Shown here: piece by piece, positions 32,037 to 41,323 of the stretch
Position numbering within the stretch: the first letter of the stretch is position 1
Layout: each line of letters begins with the position of its first letter
NCBI RefSeq assembly: GCF_014636315.1
Contig: NZ_BMED01000006.1
Location: forward strand, 248,001-312,000
Direction of reading: 5' to 3'
Origin: Parundibacterium terreum
Lineage (GTDB): Bacteria; Pseudomonadota; Gammaproteobacteria; Burkholderiales; Burkholderiaceae_D
DNA: 64,000 bases
Notes under the pieces: model-generated
The model's database searches: none
What the model was told of the DNA's origin: nothing
The model's input: the letters and a program-made list of their open reading frames with translations, nothing else
Position numbers and translations under genes: made by a program

Positions 32037-32531
32037 ATGCGCCATTCTTCACTTTATGCAGCAGTTTCGGGTACTTACCGCGAGGCAGAGGCATCTCAGC
32101 AGTCCAAGCCTTCGGTAGCCGGCTCCAAGAGCCTGGCATCGATGCTGCCTACCATGCTGATGAGCGGTCTGGTCACTCTGGTAGCCACTGCGGTAATGCG
32201 CCTGGTATGGGTAGGATTCAGCAATGAGTTCTTCGGCGCCTGGATGGAAGCATGGCTGACATGCTGGCCTATCGCCTTCCCTGTTGCCTATATGGCTGCC
32301 CCGCTGATCCGCAAATTGTCGCGCGCCATGAATGCCTACGGCAACGGTGCTTCCGCTGCTGTGGATAATGTTGTGGAAAGGACTGTAGATAAGTCTGTGG
32401 CTAATTCCTACGCTGCGAGGAACAACTCTGTGGATATCTCGGGTCTGGCTTTGGCTGACATTACCAGCGCCTCCATCGAAGCAACCGCAAAGAACCATCT
32501 GAGCGTACGCCGCGCTGTCGCCGCCCTGTAA
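32037..32531 (+). CDS. DUF2798-domain membrane protein
   Basis: A 164-residue protein with a polar N-terminal 35 residues and then a DUF2798 unit (LPTMLMSGLVTLVATAVMRLVW...WLTCWPIAFPVAYMAAPLIRKL), i.e. two membrane helices. The C-terminal 60 residues are soluble and unlike the family. AAGGGG precedes the ATG. The domain is widespread and uncharacterised. Downstream of the small membrane protein at 31650 and probably co-transcribed with it, ending at the terminator 32577-32608. The C-terminal coding part carries DnaA-box-like sequences. Confidence 0.7.
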   Translation: MRHSSLYAAVSGTYREAEASQQSKPSVAGSKSLASMLPTMLMSGLVTLVATAVMRLVWVGFSNEFFGAWMEAWLTCWPIAFPVAYMAAPLIRKLSRAMNAYGNGASAAVDNVVERTVDKSVANSYAARNNSVDISGLALADITSASIEATAKNHLSVRRAVAAL

Positions 32532-32576
32532 TTTTTAAGCTCTGTCTCCTCTTGCTTTCCTCCAAAGCAGGATTTC

Positions 32577-32608
32577 AACCCGCAAAACCCTGTTTTTGCG
32601 GGTTTTTT
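32577..32608 (+). terminator. Intrinsic terminator
   Basis: AACCCGCAAAA pairs with TTTTTGCGGGTT across a CCCTG-type loop, followed by a T-run, 45 bases after the DUF2798 gene. Confidence 0.9.
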
Positions 32609-32792
32609 CATTCCGGCGCCTGAAAAGCTGATTCCCGGCTGGCCGGATGGCCACCTGTGCGGAAGCGCCGCTTGCCGGCTACCAGCAAGCCCCGGCGCTG
32701 CCTGCATATTGTGCACAGCGAGTTCAGGCCTGGGGATAAGTGCGCGTTCGCGCTTGTGGATAAATCTGTGACTATGCCTTTTCCGCAGGAAT

Positions 32793-32822
32793 AAAAAAAC
32801 GCGGCCAGACTGCGGGCCGCGT
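32793..32822 (-). terminator. Intrinsic terminator of pckG
   Basis: On the minus strand ACGCGGCC and GGCCGCGT form the stem around an eight-base loop, followed by seven T. It lies about 45 bases past the pckG stop. Confidence 0.9.
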
Positions 32823-32865
32823 TCTTCTTATGCCGGCTGGTGCGCTGCGCACCAGCGGCAGGCTA

Positions 32866-34722
32866 TCAGGCTGCCAGGCGTTTTTCCAGGCTCAGGCGGG
32901 TTGCTTCCAGCTCGGCCGGCAGATGGTGCTTCAGCTTGTCGAACAGCTCGGTATGCAGCTTCAGTTCCGCCTCCCAGGCGGCCTTGTCGATAGACGTGAT
33001 CGTGTCAAACTGCTGTTGCGTGAAGTCCAGGCCGTCCCATTCCAGGTCGCTGAAAGTCGGCGTGGTGCCGAACACGTTTTCCACACCCTTGCCTGTACCT
33101 TCTATGCGTTCCAGCATCCACTTCAGCACGCGCATATTGTCGCCAAAGCCGGGCCAGACAAACTTGCCGTTTTCATCCGTACGGAACCAGTTCACGCAGA
33201 AAATGCCGGGCACCTTGGCGCCGCTGGCAGCGATCTTCTGGCCCAGGTTCAGCCAGTGCTGGAAGTAGTCGCTCATGTTGTAGCCCATGAAAGGCAGCAT
33301 CGCGAAAGGATCGCGGCGCACTACGCCTTGCTGGCCGGCTGCGGCTGCCGTGGTTTCGGAACCCATGGTCGCTGCCATGTACACGCCTTCTACCCAGTTG
33401 CGTGCTTCCGTCACCAGCGGTACGGTGGTGGAGCGGCGGCCGCCGAAGATGAAGGCGGAGATAGGCACGCCGGCCGGGTCATCCCATGCCGGATCGATGA
33501 CCGGGTTCTGCGTTGCGGCAACGGTAAAGCGCGCATTCGGATGCGCGGCCTTGCGGCCGGTTTCTTTGGCGATTTCCGGTGTCCAGTCCTTGCCTTGCCA
33601 GTCGATCAGGTGCGCAGGCGCTTCCTTGCTCAGGCCTTCCCACCAGATATCGCCGTCATCGGTCAGGCCGACATTGGTGAAGATGGTGTTGGAACCCAGC
33701 GAGGCCATGCAATTGGAATTGGTGGCGGTATTGGTACCCGGTGCCACGCCGAAATAGCCGGCTTCCGGATTGATCGCGTACAGGCGGCCGTCGGCGCCCG
33801 GCTTGATCCAGGCGATATCGTCGCCGATTGTGGTAACTTTCCAGCCGTCGAAAGTTTTAGGCGGGATCAGCATCGCAAAATTGGTTTTGCCGCAGGCGGA
33901 AGGGAAAGCTGCCGCGACATAGTGCTTCTTGCCTTCAGGCGATTCCACGCCGAGGATCAGCATGTGCTCTGCCAGCCAGCCCTGGTCGCGGCCCATGGTG
34001 GACGCGATGCGCAGCGCAAAGCACTTCTTGCCCAGCAGCGCATTGCCGCCGTAGCCGGAGCCATAGGACCAGATCTCGCGGGTCTCAGGATAATGCACGA
34101 TGTATTTAGTGGCATTGCATGGCCATGCAACGTCTTTTTCGCCCGGCTGCAGCGGTGCGCCTACGGTATGCACGCAAGGGACGAATTCGCCATCGGTGCC
34201 CAGCACGTCATATACGGCCTTGCCCATGCGCGTCATGATGCGCATATTGACTGCAACGTAAGGGGAGTCGGACAGTTCCACGCCGATATGCGCGATAGGA
34301 GAACCCAGCGGGCCCATCGAGAAAGGCACCACGTACATCACGCGGCCCTTCATGCAGCCGTCGAACAGGCCGTTCAGCGTGCCGCGCATTTCTGCCGGGT
34401 CGGTCCAGTTATTGGTCGGACCGGCGTCTTCTTTCTTTTGCGAACAGATGAAGGTGCGGTCTTCCACGCGGGCAACGTCGGAAGGATCGGAGCAAGCCAG
34501 GTAGCTGTTGGGGCGCTTTTCCTGGTTCAGTTTTTTCATGGTGCCGGCGGCAACCATTTGCGCGCACAGGCGGTCATACTCTTCCTGTGAACCGTCGCAC
34601 CAGTAGATGCTGTCCGGTTTGGTCAGCGCTGCGATGTCGGCGACCCAGTTGACCAGTTTTTGCTGCTTGACGTGAGCGGGCACATTCAATGCTGCCACGC
34701 CGCCCATGATGGGTTGATTCAC
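32866..34722 (-). CDS. pckG: Phosphoenolpyruvate carboxykinase (GTP)
   Basis: Converts oxaloacetate and GTP to phosphoenolpyruvate, CO2 and GDP in gluconeogenesis. The 618-residue length fits the GTP class. Diagnostic motifs are RTFICSQKKEDAGPTNNW, the substrate region WSYGSGYGGNALLGKKCFALRIAS, the catalytic cysteine P-loop FPSACGKTN and the metal-binding IGDDIAWIKPG. The ATG of MNQPIMGG is preceded by GGAGGT at good spacing. Single-gene unit with its own terminator and a long leader region. Confidence 0.95.
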   Translation of the reverse strand: MNQPIMGGVAALNVPAHVKQQKLVNWVADIAALTKPDSIYWCDGSQEEYDRLCAQMVAAGTMKKLNQEKRPNSYLACSDPSDVARVEDRTFICSQKKEDAGPTNNWTDPAEMRGTLNGLFDGCMKGRVMYVVPFSMGPLGSPIAHIGVELSDSPYVAVNMRIMTRMGKAVYDVLGTDGEFVPCVHTVGAPLQPGEKDVAWPCNATKYIVHYPETREIWSYGSGYGGNALLGKKCFALRIASTMGRDQGWLAEHMLILGVESPEGKKHYVAAAFPSACGKTNFAMLIPPKTFDGWKVTTIGDDIAWIKPGADGRLYAINPEAGYFGVAPGTNTATNSNCMASLGSNTIFTNVGLTDDGDIWWEGLSKEAPAHLIDWQGKDWTPEIAKETGRKAAHPNARFTVAATQNPVIDPAWDDPAGVPISAFIFGGRRSTTVPLVTEARNWVEGVYMAATMGSETTAAAAGQQGVVRRDPFAMLPFMGYNMSDYFQHWLNLGQKIAASGAKVPGIFCVNWFRTDENGKFVWPGFGDNMRVLKWMLERIEGTGKGVENVFGTTPTFSDLEWDGLDFTQQQFDTITSIDKAAWEAELKLHTELFDKLKHHLPAELEATRLSLEKRLAA

Positions 34723-35268
34723 GATACTACCTCCAATGCCAATAAGAAATCTTTGGAGTCAGCAAAGCTGCGGCATTGCCTCAATCTGGCTGCGTTGCTG
34801 CACATCTGCCTGCACTCTGGCCTGAGGCGGGGGCAACGCTGTTTGCTTCAAATCGGGCCTGCTCGCGATGTTTTCCTGACTGCGCTTTGTAGCGGCACGG
34901 CAGGATCGTCGTTAGGGGTATCTGGCGTTACGAGCACACAGTGTCAGGCTCAAGTAAGCGCCGATGGTCACGATGACGGCGGTTCTGTCGGATAATAGGA
35001 AGGCAATGGTATTGCATTCCAGACTTGCACCCCGCCTGATGGCGCTGTTAACACATTGTTAGCGGAGCGTAAGCATCAAAAAGCTACGTAACGAAGCATT
35101 GTACACTTGAGCTTAAGCCAACGCTAATTTTACGTCAGAATTGTTATGTAAAATACATGCTTTGTGAAAGCAGGATGCATTGATCCACAGCAGGTTTGTA
35201 CTGTGGCTGTAGGGGAAATACCGAATATTGATCAACAGGCCAAGCCGTCATATACGAAGGAAAAGCAG
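34723..35268. other. Long intergenic region upstream of pckG, no gene seen
   Basis: About 545 bases between divergent pckG and the hydroxyacid dehydrogenase gene. The first 270 bases are GC-rich and lack a supported gene. The part near 35050-35170 is AT-rich and probably holds the dehydrogenase promoter. I found no riboswitch, tRNA or strong hairpin. The length may reflect regulation of pckG by several proteins. Confidence 0.4.
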
Positions 35269-36243
35269 ATGAAAATTGCCATTTTGGATGATTACCAGGA
35301 TGTGGTGCGCCATTTGAAATGTTTTGAACTGCTGCAGGGGCACGACGTGAAGGTGTTCCACAGTTCCGCCGTTGGCGTGGGCCAGTTGGCGATACGGCTG
35401 GCGCCGTATGAAGCGCTGGTGCTGATACGCGAGCGCACTTCCTTTTCCCGCGCCCTGCTGCAAAAACTGCCGAACCTGAAACTGCTGTCGCAAACCGGCA
35501 AGGTTGCCGGCCATATCGATGTTGCCGCAGCGACTGAATGCGGCGTGAAAATTGTGGAAGGCACCGGCGACCCCACGGCCCCGGCCGAACTGACCTGGGC
35601 ACTGATCATGGCCGCCGCCCGCAAGATTCCGCAGTATGCGGGTTTGCTCAATGATGGCGTATGGCAAACGGCATCGCTGAAAGCCGAGCACAATACGCTG
35701 GGCTGGGTGCTGAAGCGCAAGACGCTGGGCATCTGGGGCTACGGCAAGATAGGCAAGATGATCGCCGCTTACGGCAAGGCCTTCGGCATGAACGTCGTCG
35801 TCTGGGGCCGCGAACCCAGCCGCGCGCAAGCGATCGGCGACGGCTACCAGGCAGCAGAGTCAAAATCAGCCTTCTTTGCCGAAAGCGATGTCATTTCCAT
35901 GCATCTGCGCCTAAATGAAGCGACGAGGGGCATCGTCACCGCAACCGACCTGGCCCTGATGAAGCCGACGGCCTTGTTCGTCAATACCAGCCGTGCAGAA
36001 CTGGTCGCCAGCGGCGCGCTGGAAGCCGCCCTGCCCAAGGGACACCCGGGTTTTGCCGCGCTGGATGTGTTCGAGACCGAACCGCTGCCTGTGGATAACC
36101 CTTTATTACGTATGGAAAACGTATTGGCGACGCCGCATCTGGGCTATGTGGAAAAGGATAGCTATGAATTGTATTTTGGGGCGGCGTTTCAGAATATCGT
36201 GGATTTTGCGGCGGGGACGCCGAAGAATGTGTTGAATCCATAG
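35269..36243 (+). CDS. D-2-hydroxyacid dehydrogenase family protein
   Basis: NAD(P)-dependent oxidoreductase of the D-isomer-specific 2-hydroxyacid dehydrogenase family, 324 residues. I start it at the ATG of MKIAILDDYQDV, eight bases after AAGGAAA. The nucleotide-binding motif GIWGYGKIGKMIAAYGKAFGMNVVVWGR (about 148-175) is intact, as are NTSRAELV (catalytic arginine region), the glutamate in DVFETEPL and the histidine in TPHLGYV. Substrate unknown; related enzymes are often annotated as phosphoglycerate dehydrogenase-like. No operon partner. Confidence 0.88.
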   Translation: MKIAILDDYQDVVRHLKCFELLQGHDVKVFHSSAVGVGQLAIRLAPYEALVLIRERTSFSRALLQKLPNLKLLSQTGKVAGHIDVAAATECGVKIVEGTGDPTAPAELTWALIMAAARKIPQYAGLLNDGVWQTASLKAEHNTLGWVLKRKTLGIWGYGKIGKMIAAYGKAFGMNVVVWGREPSRAQAIGDGYQAAESKSAFFAESDVISMHLRLNEATRGIVTATDLALMKPTALFVNTSRAELVASGALEAALPKGHPGFAALDVFETEPLPVDNPLLRMENVLATPHLGYVEKDSYELYFGAAFQNIVDFAAGTPKNVLNP

Positions 36244-36415
36244 GCTTGATTGGCGTTTGCTGTTGCCTTGCCTTGCCTTGCCTTGGTGGCCGTGTTTGGT
36301 TTGTTGAGATTGCTGCTCCTTCTGCACAAACATTCGTCCAATTGCTAAATCGCTGACAGTTCGTTTCTGTGAGAGCCCCTACATTAGGGCGGTCCTCCAT
36401 CACAGAAAGGCGATT

Positions 36416-38059
36416 ATGAAAACGAATAAAGCTCTAGCGGGTCGCGCGAGGGGCCGGCGCAAATTTTTGGCTGTGAGCGCTAGCGCAGCAGCCCTGGGCA
36501 CGCTGGGCTGGCCGCTGGCGGCCGTAGGCAAATCCGGTGACACTATCTGGGATGCGGGCCAGGTCGCGCATTTGATCCCTACTGCCAGTCACGACCGGTT
36601 GCTGATCAAGGTTTCGTTTACTGCGGCATTGGTCGCTGTGCCCTTACTCAGTATCAACGGCAAGCGTATCGCGGGAGAGAAGACCGATCTGGAGGGGCGC
36701 TTCTGGCGTTTTGATGCGCGCGCGCTGACGCCGTCTACCGAATACCAGTTGCGCATCCTCGATGCCAAGGGCAAACCCTTGTGCGATGCATGGCCATTGC
36801 GTACTTTTCCAGCGCCGGATGCCGCGCCGCAGCGTATGCGTATCCTGGCATACACCTGCGCAGGCGGTTGCGACGGCCCACGCCTGATGGGCAAGAGCGG
36901 CTGGCTGGATATGGAGCCCCGCCGCCGCCTGCTGGCGCGAGGAATGGCGTTCAAGCCGGATGCAGTGATTGCCAATGGCGACCATATCTACTGGGACCTG
37001 AAGACCAATCTGAACAAGCCCTATATCGAAGCGGTGCGCGAACTGATGTGGAGCAGGTTCGGCACGCTGGATATTTCGGTGCCGATGATGCATCCGAAAA
37101 ATGCCGCAACTTTCACACGCATCTGTGATTATCAGATTGCCGGGCTGTATGGCAGCACGCTACGCTCCACGCCGGCTTTTTTCCTGACCGATGACCACGA
37201 TAATTTCGAGAACGATGAGTTCGACGATGCCGTGGCCACATTGCCGGCGGAAGAGTACGGCATTACTGGCTGCGAGCAGACCCAGCACATGTATTATCCG
37301 GAATTCCTGCCCGACGCCAACCGTCCTGCCTGGCTGCCAGGTGGAGACAAAGCCGGCATGCCGCAGGGTAGCAACAGCGCTTTTGGCACGCTACGTTATG
37401 GTGGCCTGCTGGAAGTGGTGCTCTACGATTGCCGGCGTTTCTTGGACAACAAGGGCAGGCACGCGAAGGTCATCCCGCAATGGGCGGAAGACTGGGTAGT
37501 GGCGCGTACCAAGGCTGAGGATACCGCGCATTTCTTCCATGCCCCCTCGTTACCGTTTGCCTATTCCTCCGGCAAGTTGGGCGACTGGTATCCGGACAAG
37601 CTGGATGCAAAGAGCGGGCGTCTGGTGCTGGGGCAAAGCAAGGATGGCTGGCAAAGCGGCTGGTACGACCAGCATCAGCGCTTGGTGGCGGCACTGGCTG
37701 GACAGACGCGGCGTGCTGCGGTGATCGTGCAGGGTGATTTCCACGCGTCTGCCGCAGGCAAGATGCTGCGTTCGGGCGACCTGGCGCTGGCCCAGCCTGT
37801 GCATACCGTGATGTCGGGTACGCTGGGCACCGGCGACCTGGGTTTTCCATCGGCGTTTCGTCGCATAGAATCCACGCCTTCGCATCTGGTACCGATGGAG
37901 GAGGCGCTGAAGCCGGTAGAAAAAAACGGTTTCACAATTATCGACATTACGCCGGAAAAGATGGTGTTTTCGCTATACGTCTGGCGTCCGCCAGAGCCTG
38001 TGGAAAACATTGATAGCATGCAGCCGACAGTTGTGTATGAGGTGGCGCGACTGGGCTAG
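36416..38059 (+). CDS. PhoD-like phosphatase/phosphodiesterase, Tat-exported
   Basis: A 547-residue protein with a twin-arginine-like signal (GRARGRRKFLAVSASAAALGTLGW), so probably exported folded. The body fits the PhoD-like metallophosphatase family: YTCAGGCDGP, DAVIANGDHIYWD (metal-binding NGDH), FFLTDDHDNFENDEFDD and VQGDFHASAAG. PhoD enzymes use calcium and iron to hydrolyse phosphomonoesters and diesters; the substrate here is unknown. A Crp/Fnr-type gene ends just downstream in the opposite direction. It is the third exported phosphatase in the window. Confidence 0.8.
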   Translation: MKTNKALAGRARGRRKFLAVSASAAALGTLGWPLAAVGKSGDTIWDAGQVAHLIPTASHDRLLIKVSFTAALVAVPLLSINGKRIAGEKTDLEGRFWRFDARALTPSTEYQLRILDAKGKPLCDAWPLRTFPAPDAAPQRMRILAYTCAGGCDGPRLMGKSGWLDMEPRRRLLARGMAFKPDAVIANGDHIYWDLKTNLNKPYIEAVRELMWSRFGTLDISVPMMHPKNAATFTRICDYQIAGLYGSTLRSTPAFFLTDDHDNFENDEFDDAVATLPAEEYGITGCEQTQHMYYPEFLPDANRPAWLPGGDKAGMPQGSNSAFGTLRYGGLLEVVLYDCRRFLDNKGRHAKVIPQWAEDWVVARTKAEDTAHFFHAPSLPFAYSSGKLGDWYPDKLDAKSGRLVLGQSKDGWQSGWYDQHQRLVAALAGQTRRAAVIVQGDFHASAAGKMLRSGDLALAQPVHTVMSGTLGTGDLGFPSAFRRIESTPSHLVPMEEALKPVEKNGFTIIDITPEKMVFSLYVWRPPEPVENIDSMQPTVVYEVARLG

Positions 38060-38079
38060 GCGTTGTTGCCGCCCTCGCT

Positions 38080-38757
38080 TCAGTCGAAATTCGCTAGCAG
38101 CAGTTGCAAGTCCTTGATCTCTATACGGCCATAATGCAGTGCGATGGCGCCGCGGCTGGCCAGCCACTGCAATTCCTTGTTTAGAGTGGGCCGGGTGATG
38201 CCCAGCATCATCGCCAGGGTATCCTGTGATGTATCGATGATATTGCTGCGGCTGGTGGACAGTGCCATGTCGCCGTTGACCAGGAAGGCCAGGCGGCGGG
38301 CTACCCGCTCGCGCGTGCTGCTGAGCGCCTGGTCGGCTGTCATGCCATAGGCCAGTCTGAGCCGCCCTGCCAGCAGCCTTACCATGCCCTGCGCGAAACC
38401 CAGGCGTTGCATCAGGTTCTGGAAGGCCGGTGCGCTAACCGCCAGCAGTTCCACATCGGTATGCGCGATGGTGGAGTGTGAGCGCGGCAAGCCGTTCAAC
38501 TGCGACGTGAAGCCGAACCAGTTGCCCGGTTCCATGATGGCGAGGATGGTTTCGTTGCCGCCGGCGTGCAGCATGGATAGGCGTACTACGCCGGATGCCA
38601 CGCCAAAGAAAGTACCGGCAGAGTCGGCGGGCACCTCACCCTGGCGGAATATGCATGCTCCGCGTGCCAGTTTTAAGATCCGGCCTGCATCCAGCAAAGC
38701 CTGTGCGTCTTCCGCAGGCAGGCTGGCAAACCATGGATTGTCAAAAAAAACCTGCAT
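38080..38757 (-). CDS. Crp/Fnr-family transcriptional regulator
   Basis: A 225-residue regulator. The N-terminal cyclic-nucleotide-binding-like domain (about 10-125, GACIFRQGEVPADSAGTFFGVASGVVRLS) lacks the cysteine cluster of Fnr, so it is not an iron-sulphur oxygen sensor. The C-terminal winged helix is about residues 140-215 (STRSNIIDTSQDTLAMMLGITRPTLNKELQWLASRGAI). Located 13 bases after the start side of the M28 peptidase gene's end and convergent with the PhoD-like gene; likely co-transcribed with the peptidase. Confidence 0.85.
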   Translation of the reverse strand: MQVFFDNPWFASLPAEDAQALLDAGRILKLARGACIFRQGEVPADSAGTFFGVASGVVRLSMLHAGGNETILAIMEPGNWFGFTSQLNGLPRSHSTIAHTDVELLAVSAPAFQNLMQRLGFAQGMVRLLAGRLRLAYGMTADQALSSTRERVARRLAFLVNGDMALSTSRSNIIDTSQDTLAMMLGITRPTLNKELQWLASRGAIALHYGRIEIKDLQLLLANFD

Positions 38758-38769
38758 GTAGCGCCTTTT

Positions 38770-40158
38770 TTACCTCAGCGGTACAGGATAGGTCGCCGGA
38801 CTCACGTTTCCATCTTTATCCACAGCCTGCACCCCAAAAAACACATTATCCTTGGACACGTCCATCGTGAACTCGGTCACGTTGCCGACGTATTTGGCGT
38901 GCTGCCAATCCGCTGCCGTGGTATCGCGCCATACGATGCGGTAGCCTGCGAGGTCGGCTTCCTTGTTGGCTTCCCACACCAGGCTGGTGGCGTTTTCCAG
39001 TTTGGCGGTGCGTACTTGCACCTTGGACGGCGCAGCAGGGGCCAGCGCCAGGGACGCCAGCGCGGCGGCATTCACGCGGGTCACCTGCGCGGTGTAGTTG
39101 AAATCCACATACTCGGCCAGGTCGCCTATCTTCACGCCGTTTTCCGTGCGCACGTCCTGATGCTGGTGATTGAAGTCTTCTGCCGGCTCGGTAAAGCGCA
39201 GCGCTGCGTAGCCCTGCTCCAGGAAAGGCATGTGATCTCCGCCGCGCAGGTAGCGGTCGGCACGGTTGATGATGGTGACCTTGAAGTCAGGCACATAGCG
39301 CTCGCCCTGTTCCTTCACATGGCGTGCCAGTTGGCGCGAGATCGAGTCGTTTTCACCGCCGGTGGCAACCAGCGTGCGTATATTGTCCGGCATTTCCTTG
39401 CGCGCCGGCACCCCTTCGGCAAACAGGCGTACCTGCTTGTTATCCACAAGGCCGGTATCGGAACGTGAGCTGCCGATGATGTCATTGGTGAACATGCCGG
39501 CGATGTTCAGATTTTTTTCCCTTGCCTGCTGCGCAAAATGGCCGGAGCCGTACAGGCCCTGCTCTTCTGCGGCGACAGTCATGAACACGATATTGGCGTC
39601 GAACTTATACCTGGCCATTACACAGGCCATCTCCATCACGGCGGCGGTGCCGGAGGCATCGTCGTTGGCGCCGGGTGCGAAGCCGGTCGCGTTCATGATA
39701 TCGGTCACGCGCGAGTCGTAGTGGCCGCTGACGACATAATAGCGGTCGCTGGCGCTGGTACCTTTCAGCGTAGCGACCACGTTGACGATTTCGGTGGGCT
39801 TGTCTATCCGCCTGTCCACAGGATGCAGGTGGCTATCGAACTGCACGTCCAGATTGCCGGCGCCGCAGCGTTCCAGCTCGCTCTTGATCCAGCGCCGTGC
39901 CGCGCCTATGCCTGTGGTGTCGGATTGCGTGTCCGACATCGTGTGGCGGGTGTGAAAGCTGACCAGTTTATTGATCGTCGCTTCTATGCGTTTGGCAGAA
40001 ATTTCGGCGACGATTTTTTGGATTTCGGGTTTGCGGGCCTGGATCTTTGCTTCAATGGCGGTATCGGCCGCATCGGCAGCGACGGCATGGCTGCTGCCCG
40101 CAAGCAGCAAGGCTGCGGAGCCGGCCATGCGGATGGCGGAATGCAAATGGAATTTCAA
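38770..40158 (-). CDS. M28-family zinc aminopeptidase, exported
   Basis: A 462-residue secreted peptidase. I prefer the TTG at 40156-40158, six bases after GGGAG; a TTG at 40176 is also open. After a signal peptide (ending SHAVAADA) comes the M28 catalytic domain with the expected di-zinc ligands: VVSGHYDSR, FAPGANDDASGTAAVMEMA, AEEQGLYGS and the late GGDHMPFLEQG. The last 90 residues look like a fibronectin type III domain (PSKVQVRTAKLENATSLVWEANKEADLAGYRIVWRD). It releases N-terminal amino acids in the periplasm or outside. Possibly in an operon with the Crp/Fnr-type gene. Confidence 0.88.
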   Translation of the reverse strand: MKFHLHSAIRMAGSAALLLAGSSHAVAADAADTAIEAKIQARKPEIQKIVAEISAKRIEATINKLVSFHTRHTMSDTQSDTTGIGAARRWIKSELERCGAGNLDVQFDSHLHPVDRRIDKPTEIVNVVATLKGTSASDRYYVVSGHYDSRVTDIMNATGFAPGANDDASGTAAVMEMACVMARYKFDANIVFMTVAAEEQGLYGSGHFAQQAREKNLNIAGMFTNDIIGSSRSDTGLVDNKQVRLFAEGVPARKEMPDNIRTLVATGGENDSISRQLARHVKEQGERYVPDFKVTIINRADRYLRGGDHMPFLEQGYAALRFTEPAEDFNHQHQDVRTENGVKIGDLAEYVDFNYTAQVTRVNAAALASLALAPAAPSKVQVRTAKLENATSLVWEANKEADLAGYRIVWRDTTAADWQHAKYVGNVTEFTMDVSKDNVFFGVQAVDKDGNVSPATYPVPLR

Positions 40159-40258
40159 GTGAAGCTCCCTCGTCAAATTGCTTTAGGGCATTGTAGAATT
40201 ATTTGCCACAAAATGCATCAGCGTGCATCAGCGCGGATTTGCACCGGATTCCTGAAAT

Positions 40259-41044
40259 TCAGGGAATGGGGAGATTGAAGGCGTTGGGAATGATGTCATG
40301 CCTGACCACCGGCAGTTGTTCGCGCCTGCCGTTGAAGCTGGCTGGACCCCACAGCCTTTCCCAGCCCGGAGGCCAGTCCAGCGCGGGGCCAGTATAGTCG
40401 CCCTGCCTCTGCCTGACCGCAATCACCGGCAAGTGTTGCGGCATGGTCTGCTGCTGGGAATGCTGCTGGTGATCGCTGCCCAGGCTGTACGCATAATGCG
40501 GCAGCAAGGCGTCGCAGACTGTCGCAAACCAAGCGGTATGGTCTTCGTCGCGGCCCAATGCCTGCGCCAGGCCTTGCGGATCGAACTTCGCCAGTGCGTG
40601 CACCAGTTCTTCAGTGGTGGCGCCGGGCGCATCGCCCCAGCCCATCACCGGATTGAAATTGTAATCGGCACCGGAACCATACCAGCCTTCGCGCCAGGGG
40701 CGCTGCATCCAGTCGCGCGGACCTGTGAATAACTGCCAGCGCCAGTGCAGGCCGGACTGCTTGGGCCAGCTATACAGGTAAAGTTTCTGGTAGCCGGCCT
40801 GATGCAATTCCCTGACCATCGCCATCAGCCGCGCATGCGGCATGCGTTCCGGCGGTTCGCGCCTGAACAGGATAGCCTCGCCGTCTGCATGCTGCACTTC
40901 ATCTGTGGATAAGTTCAGGTCCAGCGTACGCGATTCATTGCCGAAGCGCGCGGATACCCAGCCCGTTAGTAAATTGACAGCCGTCAGCACGCCATAACCG
41001 CGATGGCGGTGGAAGATGACGGTACCGGGGGCGATGGGTTTCAT
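40259..41044 (-). CDS. Hypothetical protein with N-terminal CarD/KOW-like segment
   Basis: A 261-residue protein that I do not recognise. I choose the ATG of MKPIAPGTVIFHRHRGYG; an ATG at 41086 is possible and neither has a clear ribosome-binding site. The first 50 residues (PGTVIFHRHRGYGVLTAVNLLTGWVSARFG) look like a small beta-barrel of the CarD/KOW kind. The middle is rich in W and Y (LYSWPKQSGLHWRWQLFTGPRDWMQRPWREGWYGSGADYNFNPVMGWGD), perhaps carbohydrate- or nucleic-acid-binding. No signal peptide. The flanking gap to 41323 is empty. Confidence 0.5.
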   Translation of the reverse strand: MKPIAPGTVIFHRHRGYGVLTAVNLLTGWVSARFGNESRTLDLNLSTDEVQHADGEAILFRREPPERMPHARLMAMVRELHQAGYQKLYLYSWPKQSGLHWRWQLFTGPRDWMQRPWREGWYGSGADYNFNPVMGWGDAPGATTEELVHALAKFDPQGLAQALGRDEDHTAWFATVCDALLPHYAYSLGSDHQQHSQQQTMPQHLPVIAVRQRQGDYTGPALDWPPGWERLWGPASFNGRREQLPVVRHDIIPNAFNLPIP

Positions 41045-41323
41045 ATAAGCATGTTGCAAGGCAATAACTGCACCAGTGTAAACCATGAATGGTTCATCTT
41101 CCAGTTCGTTTTTGCTTAAATATTGTGCATTTCTGCTAACTACACCGGCAGCATTCAGGCTGGGGCGAGGCTGCGTTTTTTCAGCTTGGCATAAAGCTTA
41201 ATAACGCCGCATGCGCAGCTAATATTTATTAGCGCCAATCGAGCAATCCGGCAAAACTGTTTCGCCAATTGATTGCTCAAGCGTTTGCAAGGCTGGGCGG
41301 AAAAAATAGGCGAAACATTGGAC

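Noticed and set aside
34660..34995. 111-codon open frame in the pckG leader region, plus strand
   Set aside because: It overlaps the pckG start in the opposite direction, has no ribosome-binding site or known domain, and its composition is unlike the neighbours.
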